From NCBI GenBank assembly GCA_965246905.1, contig CBDFFZ010000009.1, positions 124,001 through 188,000 on the forward strand: a DNA stretch of 64,000 nucleotides. The letters run 5' to 3'. The position numbers and the translations under genes were made by a program. The notes below the pieces were generated by a model. That model made no database searches. It saw only the letters and a program-made list of their open reading frames with translations, and was not told the DNA's origin. This document shows, piece after piece, positions 23,860 through 32,600 of the stretch (the first letter of the stretch is position 1; the number at the start of each line of letters is the position of its first letter). This DNA is from UBA1952 sp965246905. GTDB taxonomy: Bacteria; Bacteroidota; Bacteroidia; Chitinophagales; Chitinophagaceae.

Positions 23860-24441
23860 ATGCACGACGCCATCCAAACCAATCTTCCGCCGCATATTGC
23901 TCATACCTTACAGCAGCACCGCGCTGTAGTGAGCCGCTGTAAAAACCTCTTTCTAAAAAAAGCTGCTGATTACGGTACGTCCTGGCGGGTATTGCGGCCT
24001 ATTTCCATTGTTGATCAGATTTATATCAAAGCCTGGCGTATCCGGCACATACAGGAAACGGGCGAGCAATTGATCGCAGATAGTATCGAAAGCGAGTTCA
24101 TCGGCATTATCAATTATGGTATCATTGCCCTGATACAAGACCTGAATACCACTGACACAGAATTTGACTGGTCAATTGAACAAACGCAAAAGTGGTATGA
24201 ACAAATGGCCCAAACCACTGAAGATCTGATGCTGCAGAAGAACCACGACTATGGCGAGGCATGGCGGGAGATGTGCGGCGAATCATTCGTAGATCTTATC
24301 CTTGTAAAGCTCCTCCGCATCAAGCAGATCATTGCCAATGACGGCCGCGTACAGGTATCCGAAGGCGCGGACGCTAATTTTATCGATATTATTAACTATG
24401 CGGTTTTTGCCTTGATCAAGATGGGCGAGCAGACGGCCTGA
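23860..24441 (+). CDS. Protein with two DUF1599 repeats
   Basis: The 193-residue protein is built of two copies of the same domain. Each has K--DYG--WR (ADYGTSWRVLRP at about 38-49, HDYGEAWREMCG near 128-139), then S-VD-I--K--RI--I, and a closing FI-IINY-I-ALI (about 91-103 and 176-188). The DUF1599 family is known in Bacteroidota and has been loosely linked to nucleotide metabolism; its reaction is not established as far as I know. The start is the ATG closest to the promoter element. The gene is divergent from folP, and the DoxX-like gene lies downstream. A toxin-antitoxin module separates the latter two. Confidence 0.88.
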   Translation: MHDAIQTNLPPHIAHTLQQHRAVVSRCKNLFLKKAADYGTSWRVLRPISIVDQIYIKAWRIRHIQETGEQLIADSIESEFIGIINYGIIALIQDLNTTDTEFDWSIEQTQKWYEQMAQTTEDLMLQKNHDYGEAWREMCGESFVDLILVKLLRIKQIIANDGRVQVSEGADANFIDIINYAVFALIKMGEQTA

Positions 24442-24464
24442 AGTGTTTTTCGTAAATTTGAAGA

Positions 24465-24644
24465 ATGAAAGATAAACAAGCCTATTCTGAAACTGAAGCG
24501 AAGCGAAAAGCTCTTTACGAAAAGGCCGGCAAACCGACTGCACAAATGAAACAGGAATTAGGTAAATCATTTGGCCTCTTACAGCAGGATGAAATGAAAG
24601 GATATGATGCAGCAGGTTATAAAACGGCAGCGAGGCGCAAATAG
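24465..24644 (+). CDS. Small antitoxin of a VapBC-type module
   Basis: The 59-residue protein (MKDKQAYSETEAKRKALYEK, ending AAGYKTAARRK) is short, charged and helical. It sits immediately before a PIN-domain gene and overlaps it by four bases (ATAG). No DNA-binding domain is evident. Position and size identify it as the antitoxin. It begins 23 bp after the DUF1599 stop. Confidence 0.65.
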   Translation: MKDKQAYSETEAKRKALYEKAGKPTAQMKQELGKSFGLLQQDEMKGYDAAGYKTAARRK

Positions 24645-25051
24645 TTCTTTTTGATTCGGATTTTGTAATCGACCTCCTTAATGGAAATTCTGAATTATTA
24701 TTACCACTGCTTGATGAGGATTCAGAAATACTTATATCAGCAATAACCAGAATGGAAATAATGGCTGGGGCAAGAAATAAGCTTCATCTATCCAGAATTA
24801 AAAAGGCGCTGACGGGGTTTTCTATTATTCCAATCAACGTTTCAATCAGTGATCTGGTACAGAAAATTTTTGAGCAGTATGTATTAAGCCACGGTCTGAA
24901 AATTAATGATTGTATTATTGCTGCGACCGCAGTTGAACATGATATGAATTTTTATACCTTCAATCAGAAAGACTTTAAGTTTATAGCCGGTCTTCATCTG
25001 ATTATACATGGCATCAAACCAGTGCAGCGAAAAAGGGGTCTTGATAGTTAG
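24641..25051 (+). CDS. PIN-domain toxin (VapC-like) with no normal start codon
   Basis: PIN toxins are Mg-dependent RNases. The frame from 24641 gives about 136 residues with all the acidic positions expected: LFDSDFVIDLL at 3-13, ITRMEIMAG near 35-43, and INDCIIAATA near 88-97. Only the segment from the ATG at 24752 starts normally, and that would remove the first active-site strand. Between the in-frame stop at 24620 and 24752 there is no ATG, GTG or TTG. The codon at the place where VapC should start, overlapping the antitoxin stop, is ATA. Either ATA is used, or an ATG has mutated and the toxin is silent. Confidence 0.65.
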   Translation: MVLFDSDFVIDLLNGNSELLLPLLDEDSEILISAITRMEIMAGARNKLHLSRIKKALTGFSIIPINVSISDLVQKIFEQYVLSHGLKINDCIIAATAVEHDMNFYTFNQKDFKFIAGLHLIIHGIKPVQRKRGLDS

Positions 25052-25123
25052 ATAGAGTTCGCTTAAACCCATAAGTGCCTTTAGTCTTCAAATCTCAAAA
25101 GTACCTACCTCACAATAACCAGC

Positions 25124-26302
25124 ATGGCAACAACAGTAATCAGACAAGATCCAACCCGTAACCTTCCGCTCAATATCTTCCTGCAAATCCTGCGGATTGC
25201 CGTAGGCGCGCTCTTCATTTTCTCCGGCGTGGTAAAAGCCAATGACCCGATGGGCCTGGCCAACAAGATGACAGAGTTCTTTGAGCCTGCCGTTTGGAAT
25301 ATGCCCTGGATGATTCCTTATGCCCTGCCGCTTTCCATCCTGATGATTGCCTTTGAGATCATTGCCGGTGTAGCGCTGCTGCTTGGCTTTGCCTTCCGGG
25401 TATTCTCGCTTTTCCTGCTGCTGCTCAATATATTTTTCACCTTCCTTACTGCCTATGTTTATTATTGGGATGTGATCATGCATTCCGCCAAAGTGCGCGA
25501 GTGTGGCTGCTTCGGCGATTGCATCAAGATTACCAATTCAGAGACTTTCTGGAAGGATGTGGCCCTGCTTGCGGCCGCACTGATCCTGTTTATATTCCGC
25601 CGCCGCATCCATCCGCTGCTGCCCAAGTATCCCAATACAGCCCTGTTTATTCTGAGTGTTTTCTTTGCTTTTGGCGTACAGTGGTGGGCACTCGAGCACC
25701 TTCCTTTTCATGATTGCATGCCTTACAAAATCGGCAATAATATCTGGGAGAAAAAGCAAATGCCCGCCGGATCGAGCGCTGCTGTTTATCAAAATACCTT
25801 CCTTTATAAAAAAGACGGCGTAACCAAAGAATTTACGCAGGATAACCTGCCGTGGGAAGATACAACGTGGGTATTCGTGGATCGTAAAGACAAGCTCATC
25901 AAAGAAGCTATTGGCGAAGCGGAGATAAAGGATTTTACCGTAAGCGATTTTACAGGTAATGACTATACCGAGCCAATGCTCAAAGAGCCGGGCTACACCT
26001 ATCTCCTTTTCCTGAAAAACCCCGCAACTGCCCGCACCGATAATATGGACCGCCTCCAGCGACTGATGCAGGAAGCGCAAAAGAAAAACATACCATTTTA
26101 CGTGCTTTCATCCGGCAATAAAGAAGCCACCGAAGCCTGGAAAAAGAAGTGGAATATGAGCTATGCCGAGCTTTATACTATAGATGGCACAGCCAATAAA
26201 ACCGCTATCCGCACAGACCCGGGATTGCTGCTCATAAAAGCGGGCACCATACAAGGCAAATGGAGCTTCCGCGATTATCCGGGTTCAACGCCGGCTAAGT
26301 AA
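25124..26302 (+). CDS. DoxX-like membrane protein of the BT_3928 type
   Basis: The 392-residue protein has an N-terminal DoxX/MauE-like membrane domain with about four segments (residues 18-180) and a C-terminal soluble part (about 210-392). The opening RIAVGALFIFSGVVKANDPMG is the DoxX signature. A conserved CGCFGDC (about 127-133) lies in the loop after the third segment, as in MauE-type proteins tied to thiol or electron transfer. The C-terminal half (YTYLLFLKNPATART, FYVLSSG) has the look of a thioredoxin-like fold without a clear CxxC. The family is widespread in Bacteroidota beside DUF1599 genes. Function unknown. Confidence 0.85.
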   Translation: MATTVIRQDPTRNLPLNIFLQILRIAVGALFIFSGVVKANDPMGLANKMTEFFEPAVWNMPWMIPYALPLSILMIAFEIIAGVALLLGFAFRVFSLFLLLLNIFFTFLTAYVYYWDVIMHSAKVRECGCFGDCIKITNSETFWKDVALLAAALILFIFRRRIHPLLPKYPNTALFILSVFFAFGVQWWALEHLPFHDCMPYKIGNNIWEKKQMPAGSSAAVYQNTFLYKKDGVTKEFTQDNLPWEDTTWVFVDRKDKLIKEAIGEAEIKDFTVSDFTGNDYTEPMLKEPGYTYLLFLKNPATARTDNMDRLQRLMQEAQKKNIPFYVLSSGNKEATEAWKKKWNMSYAELYTIDGTANKTAIRTDPGLLLIKAGTIQGKWSFRDYPGSTPAK

Positions 26303-26496
26303 TGTTGAATAGCGTTGGATATTGTTGTAGACATCGCCGTTGAATGGCGTTAGAAGTAATGCTGTTAAATGATTTTGATAACTGGCGGAATTAATGATCG
26401 GTCCTTTTGCAGCGTATGGTTTCTGCTGCAAGAGCAGTGGCAGGATATTTGTTTTTTGGAAGTAAGGATTATCTTGTATCCTAAAACAGCTATCTT

Positions 26497-27078
26497 ATGA
26501 ATCTTATTGACCGTGTAAAGAATATTCTTACCACTCCGAAAACCGAGTGGCTCGTCATCCGCACGGAAACAGCTACGCCCGGCTCCCTGCTTACAGGCTA
26601 TGTATTGCCATTATCGCTTCTTCCTGCGGCCGCGGCAATTCTTGGCAGCCTCATCCATCACAGCACCATGATGGGTCTTATTACTGCGGGTATCGCCATT
26701 GTCGGGGCAATTATCAGCTTCTATATAAGCCTCTACGTTACAGATGCGCTGGCTCCTTCCTTTGATTCCGAAAAAAACCTGAACCGATCAGCGCAGCTTG
26801 TAGCTTACAGCTATACTGCATCCGCAGTTGCCGGTGTATTGGGCTTTATACCCGTTCTTGGCGGACTTATTGCACTGGCCGGGGCCATATACGGCATCTA
26901 CCTCCTGTACCTCGGCATCGGGCCAATGAAAAACACGCCGGATGATAAAAAGGTAATTTATATCGTAGTGATCATTCTGATCCAGCTTGCTATCTATTTC
27001 GTAATCACGGCAGTGCTTACCGGTCTCATCATCAGCAGTGTTTTAGGCGGGGTCGGGGCAGCGGCAATGTTTCATTAA
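26497..27078 (+). CDS. Yip1-domain membrane protein
   Basis: The 193-residue protein starts MNLIDRVKNILTTPKTEW, the amphipathic N-terminal stretch typical of bacterial YIP1-family proteins (PKTEW box). Five hydrophobic segments follow (about 30-48, 55-78, 104-125, 130-145, 154-185). The loop DALAPSFDSEKN and SAQLVAYSYT match the family. The role in bacteria is not established. A clear terminator follows, so it is probably monocistronic. A 194-bp gap without a gene precedes it. Confidence 0.85.
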   Translation: MNLIDRVKNILTTPKTEWLVIRTETATPGSLLTGYVLPLSLLPAAAAILGSLIHHSTMMGLITAGIAIVGAIISFYISLYVTDALAPSFDSEKNLNRSAQLVAYSYTASAVAGVLGFIPVLGGLIALAGAIYGIYLLYLGIGPMKNTPDDKKVIYIVVIILIQLAIYFVITAVLTGLIISSVLGGVGAAAMFH

Positions 27079-27103
27079 TTAGGGGATAAGAACAATTATA
27101 GTC

Positions 27104-27131
27104 AACCTGCGGCTTTTCAAAGTCGCAGGTT
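27104..27131 (+). terminator. Terminator after the Yip1 gene
   Basis: AACCTGCG and CGCAGGTT arms with an inner CTTT/AAAG extension are followed by a T run. It lies 26 bp after the stop. Confidence 0.85.
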
Positions 27132-27220
27132 TTTTATTATACATTCACCATTTCCGTGGATGAATAGATTAATTAATTATTAAGCTTTGACGCCACCCTG
27201 AATGACGCTGGTAACGGACT

Positions 27221-27228
27221 TACTTTCG
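27221..27228 (+). promoter_or_regulatory. Possible -7 element of the phosphate operon
   Basis: TACTTTCG is one base from TAnnTTTG and lies 38 bp before the DUF47 ATG. Confidence 0.35.
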
Positions 27229-27266
27229 CCCCTGTTAACTATCCTTATTAAAACACACTATACAAA

Positions 27267-27917
27267 ATGGGTTTAAGCAATATTCTCAAGATGTTTACAC
27301 CGAAGGACAGGGTGTTTTATGGCTTGTTTGAAGAGGTAATGGGCAACCTGAAGCAGATGAGCGAGGTGCTGATCAAAGCACTCAATGAAAGCAACCGCCC
27401 CGAGCGCGACCGCCTTCTGCGCATGCTCGATGACTTAGAGCACAAAAACGATGAAGTAACCCATACAATATTTATCGAGCTTGGCCGCAATTTCATTACT
27501 CCTTTCGATCGGGAAGATATTCACACCTTAGCCACTGCCCTCGATGATATAGCCGATTATACCTGGGGCACTGCCAAGCGCATTCTCAACTACCAGGTAG
27601 ATGAAGTGGATGACGTGATGCGGGAATTTGCCGTAATCATTGACAAGTGTATTGACATGTTGCATAATGGCGTACATGAGCTGCGGAATATGCGGAATCT
27701 AAAGGCCATTACCGATGCCTGCGTAGGCATCAACAGCCTCGAGAACGAGGCAGATGACCTTTTTGACAAAGCGACGGTAACCTTGTTTACTTCGCTGAGA
27801 ATGGATCCCATAGAGCTCATCAAGCGCAAGGATCTTTATCAGGAGATGGAGTTTGTTACAGATAAGTGCGAGGATGCTGCCAACGTTATCGAATCCATTA
27901 TTGTAAAATACTCCTAA
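27267..27917 (+). CDS. DUF47 / PhoU-like phosphate transport regulator
   Basis: The 216-residue protein is an all-helical DUF47 (COG1392) protein related to PhoU. Visible hallmarks are FYGLFEEVMGNLKQM near 17-31, the E--ND repeated helix DDLEHKNDEVTHTIFIEL (about 51-68) and FITPFDREDIHTLATALDDI near 72-91. The second PhoU-like repeat contains NSLENEADDLFDKA. DUF47 proteins accompany Pit transporters and probably regulate or support them. It precedes the Pit gene by 18 bp, so the two form one operon. Confidence 0.92.
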   Translation: MGLSNILKMFTPKDRVFYGLFEEVMGNLKQMSEVLIKALNESNRPERDRLLRMLDDLEHKNDEVTHTIFIELGRNFITPFDREDIHTLATALDDIADYTWGTAKRILNYQVDEVDDVMREFAVIIDKCIDMLHNGVHELRNMRNLKAITDACVGINSLENEADDLFDKATVTLFTSLRMDPIELIKRKDLYQEMEFVTDKCEDAANVIESIIVKYS

Positions 27918-27935
27918 GCTACCCCGGCAAATACT

Positions 27936-29417
27936 ATGTCTGTTCTGCTGATTGCCATCATCGTGTTTGCCATCATTTTTGATTACATCAATGGCTTTCA
28001 TGATGCGGCCAACTCTATTGCCACAGTTGTATCCACGAAAGTACTTACGCCATTTCAGGCAGTTGCATGGGCCGCCTTCTTCAACTTTGTGGCTTTCTTT
28101 CTTTTTAAGGATCATGGCGTAGCGAATACCATCGCCAAGACAGTAAATAAGGAATTCATCACCCTGCCAGTCGTGCTTGCCGGGCTAATCTCCGCGATTA
28201 TATGGAATTTGTTCACCTGGTGGCGCGGCATACCATCTTCTTCCTCTCATACGCTCATCGGCGGTTTTGCAGGTGCTGCTATTGCACACGCAAAATTTCA
28301 TGCCGGCTCCAGTGTCATCAACTGGTACACGCCGGATAAAAACGGCTGGATGCCTTCCGGGGTGCTGGTCATTATCGCCTTTATTGTGATTGCGCCGATC
28401 ATGGGCATGCTGATCGCATACCTTATCTCGCTCTGGTTCATGCATTCTTTCGAAAAGAAATGGTGGCCCCGGCTCATCTCAATTGGCGTGCTGATAGCTG
28501 TTTTCGCAGGTCTATCTGCAGTTATCGTTTTGGATACATCCCGGATTATAGGCATGAAATTCGAGAATTCCTATCATGGGAAGGGCCTGGAGATTGCAGA
28601 TTTATTCAGTAGCTCGCCTGCAGCCAAAATGGGCCTCAAAAAAGGAGACATTCTTCTAAGCACAGACCGCACCAATCTTGAATCTAAAAAAACGATCGAC
28701 GATCTTTTACTGAAGCATGTAGCTGAAGATACCATCGTTTTTCATGTGCTCCGAAAAGGGGTAGAGCAGGATATATCTTCCGCTTATCAAAACAGCTACG
28801 ACTCCCGCTTTGCAAGTATCGTGCTTTATGGCGAGAACCTCAAATGGCTGCTTGCATCGCTTATCATGATCACGATGAGCGTGGCTACCTTTTTTCTCAG
28901 CACACTCAATTATGCAACCGGCACAATTGTGCTTAAGCGGCTACAGCTGGTATCATCAGCTGCATTCAGCATCGGGCACGGCGGTAACGATGCGCAGAAA
29001 GTGATGGGTATCATTATGGCCGCGCTCGTGGCTTTCGACCCTGCAAAATATCAATTGGACCACATGGAAGGCTGGGTGCCACTTGCCTGCTATTCGGCTA
29101 TTTCGCTCGGTACGCTAAGCGGCGGCTGGAAGATCATCAAAACAATGGGCTCCCGCATCACCAAAGTAACACCTTTTGAAGGGGTAGCTGCGGAAACTGC
29201 CGGTGCCATTACCTTATTTGCTACAGAACAGTTGAAGATCCCTGTTAGCACTACACATACTATCACCGGATCCATCATCGGCGTAGGCGCTACCAAGCGT
29301 TTATCTGCTGTCCGCTGGGGTGTAACCATCAATCTCCTCTGGGCCTGGATACTGACCATTCCGGTAAGTGCAGTGATCGCCATGCTCGTCTATTCGATTG
29401 TGCAGTTGCTCGGCTAA
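27936..29417 (+). CDS. Pit-family phosphate transporter with an internal PDZ-like domain
   Basis: Pit proteins move phosphate or metal-phosphate with protons. The two family signatures are present: DYINGFHDAANSIATVVST at 16-34 and SIGHGGNDAQKVMGIIMAA at 345-363. SSSSHTLIGG at 101-110 and PVSTTHTITGSIIG at 436-449 complete the repeated core. The protein is 493 residues long, longer than ordinary Pit. The extra part, about 205-300, contains GLEIADLFSSSPAAKMGLKK, GDILLS, and a VFHVLRKG strand. That is the order of a PDZ domain (ligand-binding GL-I, SPA-AGL-KGD, V-R-G). It is flanked by membrane segments (about 180-200 and 303-322). The side of the membrane it faces cannot be decided here. Confidence 0.9.
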   Translation: MSVLLIAIIVFAIIFDYINGFHDAANSIATVVSTKVLTPFQAVAWAAFFNFVAFFLFKDHGVANTIAKTVNKEFITLPVVLAGLISAIIWNLFTWWRGIPSSSSHTLIGGFAGAAIAHAKFHAGSSVINWYTPDKNGWMPSGVLVIIAFIVIAPIMGMLIAYLISLWFMHSFEKKWWPRLISIGVLIAVFAGLSAVIVLDTSRIIGMKFENSYHGKGLEIADLFSSSPAAKMGLKKGDILLSTDRTNLESKKTIDDLLLKHVAEDTIVFHVLRKGVEQDISSAYQNSYDSRFASIVLYGENLKWLLASLIMITMSVATFFLSTLNYATGTIVLKRLQLVSSAAFSIGHGGNDAQKVMGIIMAALVAFDPAKYQLDHMEGWVPLACYSAISLGTLSGGWKIIKTMGSRITKVTPFEGVAAETAGAITLFATEQLKIPVSTTHTITGSIIGVGATKRLSAVRWGVTINLLWAWILTIPVSAVIAMLVYSIVQLLG

Positions 29418-29440
29418 AATTCTTATTATATCTAAAAATG

Positions 29441-29467
29441 AAAAAGCCTCCGTCTGAGAGGTCTTTT
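29441..29467 (+). terminator. Terminator after the Pit gene
   Basis: An imperfect stem (AAAAGCCTC and GAGGTCTTTT) is followed by CGTTTTTATTT, 24 bp after the Pit stop. Confidence 0.65.
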
Positions 29468-29616
29468 CGTTTTTATTTGAATGAGGCCTCCGGATGAAAA
29501 AGACGGAAGGGGTGAGTCCGTTCCGTGCGACTCAAGAAATCTACCAATCCTGAAAATCAGTTCATCCATTCCATTATTTTTTCAACGGTGCGTAAGCCTA
29601 TCCCCTTGTAATTGCC

Positions 29617-29624
29617 TACTTTTG
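29617..29624 (+). promoter_or_regulatory. -7 promoter element for the SNF2 gene
   Basis: TACTTTTG matches TAnnTTTG, 35 bp before the ATG at 29660. It rules out the alternative TTG start at 29612. Confidence 0.6.
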
Positions 29625-29659
29625 CAGCTTGCCTTTTTCAGAGGCTATTCAGCATTTTC

Positions 29660-32600
29660 ATGTCGCTCCCCCCATTACTTAAGCACGTTTACAATTACGG
29701 TACCGAGGAAGTCATCCGCCGAGGCAAACGCATTTTCCATACCGCCGGTGTGCAGATGCTCGATGTAGATCACCTGGTACAGCAGGTGCGCTTTCGCGTG
29801 CGCAACGATGTTTACCAGAATTATTATACTGTTACCATCAACCGCTTTAACGATCCTGCACAGCTTACCGTGCGGTGCCAGTGCCCCTACAACCTGGGCG
29901 AGATATGCCGGCACGAAGTGGCGGCACTCTTTCAGCTAAATGATATTGTACAGGCAGGTTATTTTGATAACGCCGATGTTACCTACCACCAAAAGCACAC
30001 AGTAGTGCGGATGCGTACGGTAACCGAGCAGATGCTGGCCGTATTTTCTTCGCCAGGTATCATTGAAGAGGCTGTAGCGCTGGCGCGCGCTAAAAAAGTA
30101 ACGATCATCCCTACAAAGCCCGAAACCATTGAAGCAACGGTGCAGGAAGAGGATGGGCCTCAATATACCGTGATCATCCGGCAGAATGAGGAGCGCTACT
30201 ACGATACCTCATGTGGCTGCGATGAGCATGCCTACCCGCTCTGCAAGCACAAGGCAGCAACCTACCTGTTTGTGCTTTACAACCACGGCGCGCCCTATTT
30301 CATGCGCATGCAGAACTGGGATGTGCAGAAAGATAAGCTGCTCAAGCAATACGGCTATTCGATCACCGACAACCTTAAAGGCAAGTTCGATTTTACCTAC
30401 CAGGATGGCAAGCCCTTCCTGCGTGTCCTTGATACATCTATAAAGAAAGTGGCTTCCGCGCAGCCGGTGCTGCAGGCGCGTGCAGAAGAACGCAAAGAGG
30501 TAATACCTATTATAGCACCGCCTTTGCCTATCGAAGAGCAGCGCATCGGCCTGGCTATCGATCCTGCTGTTTCGTGGTATCCTTTTGTGCAGATAGACCT
30601 CATTGGCGGTACAGCAAGTGAGGACGATAATGGCTTTAAAGGAAAGATCGAGCGGCTGGAACTCAGCCAGTATGTAAATGCCATGATCTTCCGCGAGCGC
30701 GACCGCGACCTCCTACCGGTAGTGCGTAAATTCCTGCCCGAGGAGATACTCAAATACTTAAAGAAAAACCTGCCATTCGGCGATTTTTTAGATGATTACC
30801 GCCTTGTATTGAAGGACGACCCGGCCCCTGAAATACGGGACGGCGTATGGGAGTATCTTCTCCCCAAATACCAGAATCTGCTTGCGCGTTTTTCTGCTTA
30901 TCCGCTTACTTTCATTCTAAAGAAAGAGGCTAAGCTTTCTGCCGCTTCGCTGATTCCCGTAAGCTTCTCACCGCATCCTGCAAAAGCGCGGCTTAATGTT
31001 GCTAAAACAAAAAAAGAATATACCATAAGCCTATACTGGCAGGTTGGTGCCGAGGTACTGGATTTTAAGGATGTGGAAGTACTGAATGCCGGCATGCTCC
31101 TGTTTCAGGATACAGTTTATCCACTGAATGCGCTTACTTCGATTCCCATTATTGAAAGCCTTTTGCCGGATGGCAAAAAAACGATTCCAGGTGCGGAATG
31201 GCCGCAGTTTCTGGAGCAGGAAATGATGCAATGGCGGCAATTGCTGGAAGTCGATTTTGCTGCTGAGATTATTGCTCATACAGATGCCGTGAAGCCTGCA
31301 CTGCGCCTCTACCTCCAGGAGCGTGATAAGATGCTGGTCCTCATACCTGCTTTTGTGTACGAAGGCCTGGAAATAAAATGGGGCTACAACGGCGATGTAG
31401 TGGTGCCACTCGATGGCAGGATAAGCCTCATACACCGGCACCAAAAAACAGAAGATGACTTTACGGAGCTTATCCGTACACTTCATTCTGAAATGAAAGA
31501 AGCCGAAGATGATCATTTTTTTTATCTGCCAGGGGATGAAGTGCTGGCCGGGCAATGGTTCTTCCGCTTTGTGGATGCGATGAAAGAGCATCATGTCGCT
31601 ATCCTCGGGTTGAATGATCTGAAACGGCTGCGCATCAGTACTTACCGGCCCGAAACAAAAGTGCAGGTAAGCAGCAGCATCGATTGGTTTGATACACGCG
31701 TAGATGTAACATTTGGAGAACAAAAAGTATCTATTGCGGATGTAAAAAAAGCCCTAGCGCAGCGGCAAAACTATGTACAGCTCGCCGATGGCTCTATTGG
31801 CCTGCTGCCGGATGAATGGCTGAAAAAATATTCGCTCCTTATAAAAATGGGCGAGTCGAAAGACGGTAAGCTCCGCCTCAAAAAATTCCATTTTTCTGTG
31901 CTGGATAATTTGCTTGCCGAAGTGGATGAGCAGGCGATACTGGATGAGCTCGAGGAGAAGAAAGGAAACCTTGCAGACATTATAGAGAACGATTACAGCA
32001 ACCTTGCGCCGCCGGTACAGTTAAAGGCCGAGCTGCGCCCTTACCAGCAGGCCGGCTTCCAGTGGCTCGCCTTCCTGCGCGAGGCAGGCTGGGGCGGCAT
32101 CCTGGCCGATGATATGGGTTTGGGTAAAACAGTACAAACACTTTCCTTCTTCCAGCAATATTTTAATGAGGAGCCGGATGCCAAATTCCTGGTGATCTGC
32201 CCTACTACCCTGATGTATAACTGGGAGGCGGAAATCAAAAAATTTACGCCCGAGCTGCTGCATTTTATTCATCATGGCCCCAAGCGCACCAATACCGTCC
32301 GCACGTTTAATGATTACCAGGTAATTATTACCACCTATGGCACCATGCGCAGCGATATCAAGATGCTGAAGGATTTTGAGTTTGATTATGTAGTGCTGGA
32401 TGAAAGCCAGGCCATCAAAAACCCGCAATCGCAGGTGGCCAAGGCTTCCCTGCTGCTTCATGCAAAGAACCGCCTTGCGCTGAGCGGCACGCCCGTGCAA
32501 AACAACACGTTTGATCTGTATGCGCAGATGAATTTCCTGAACCCCGGTATGCTGGGCAGCCGGGAGTTTTTTATGAATGAGTTTGCAACGCCTATCGATA

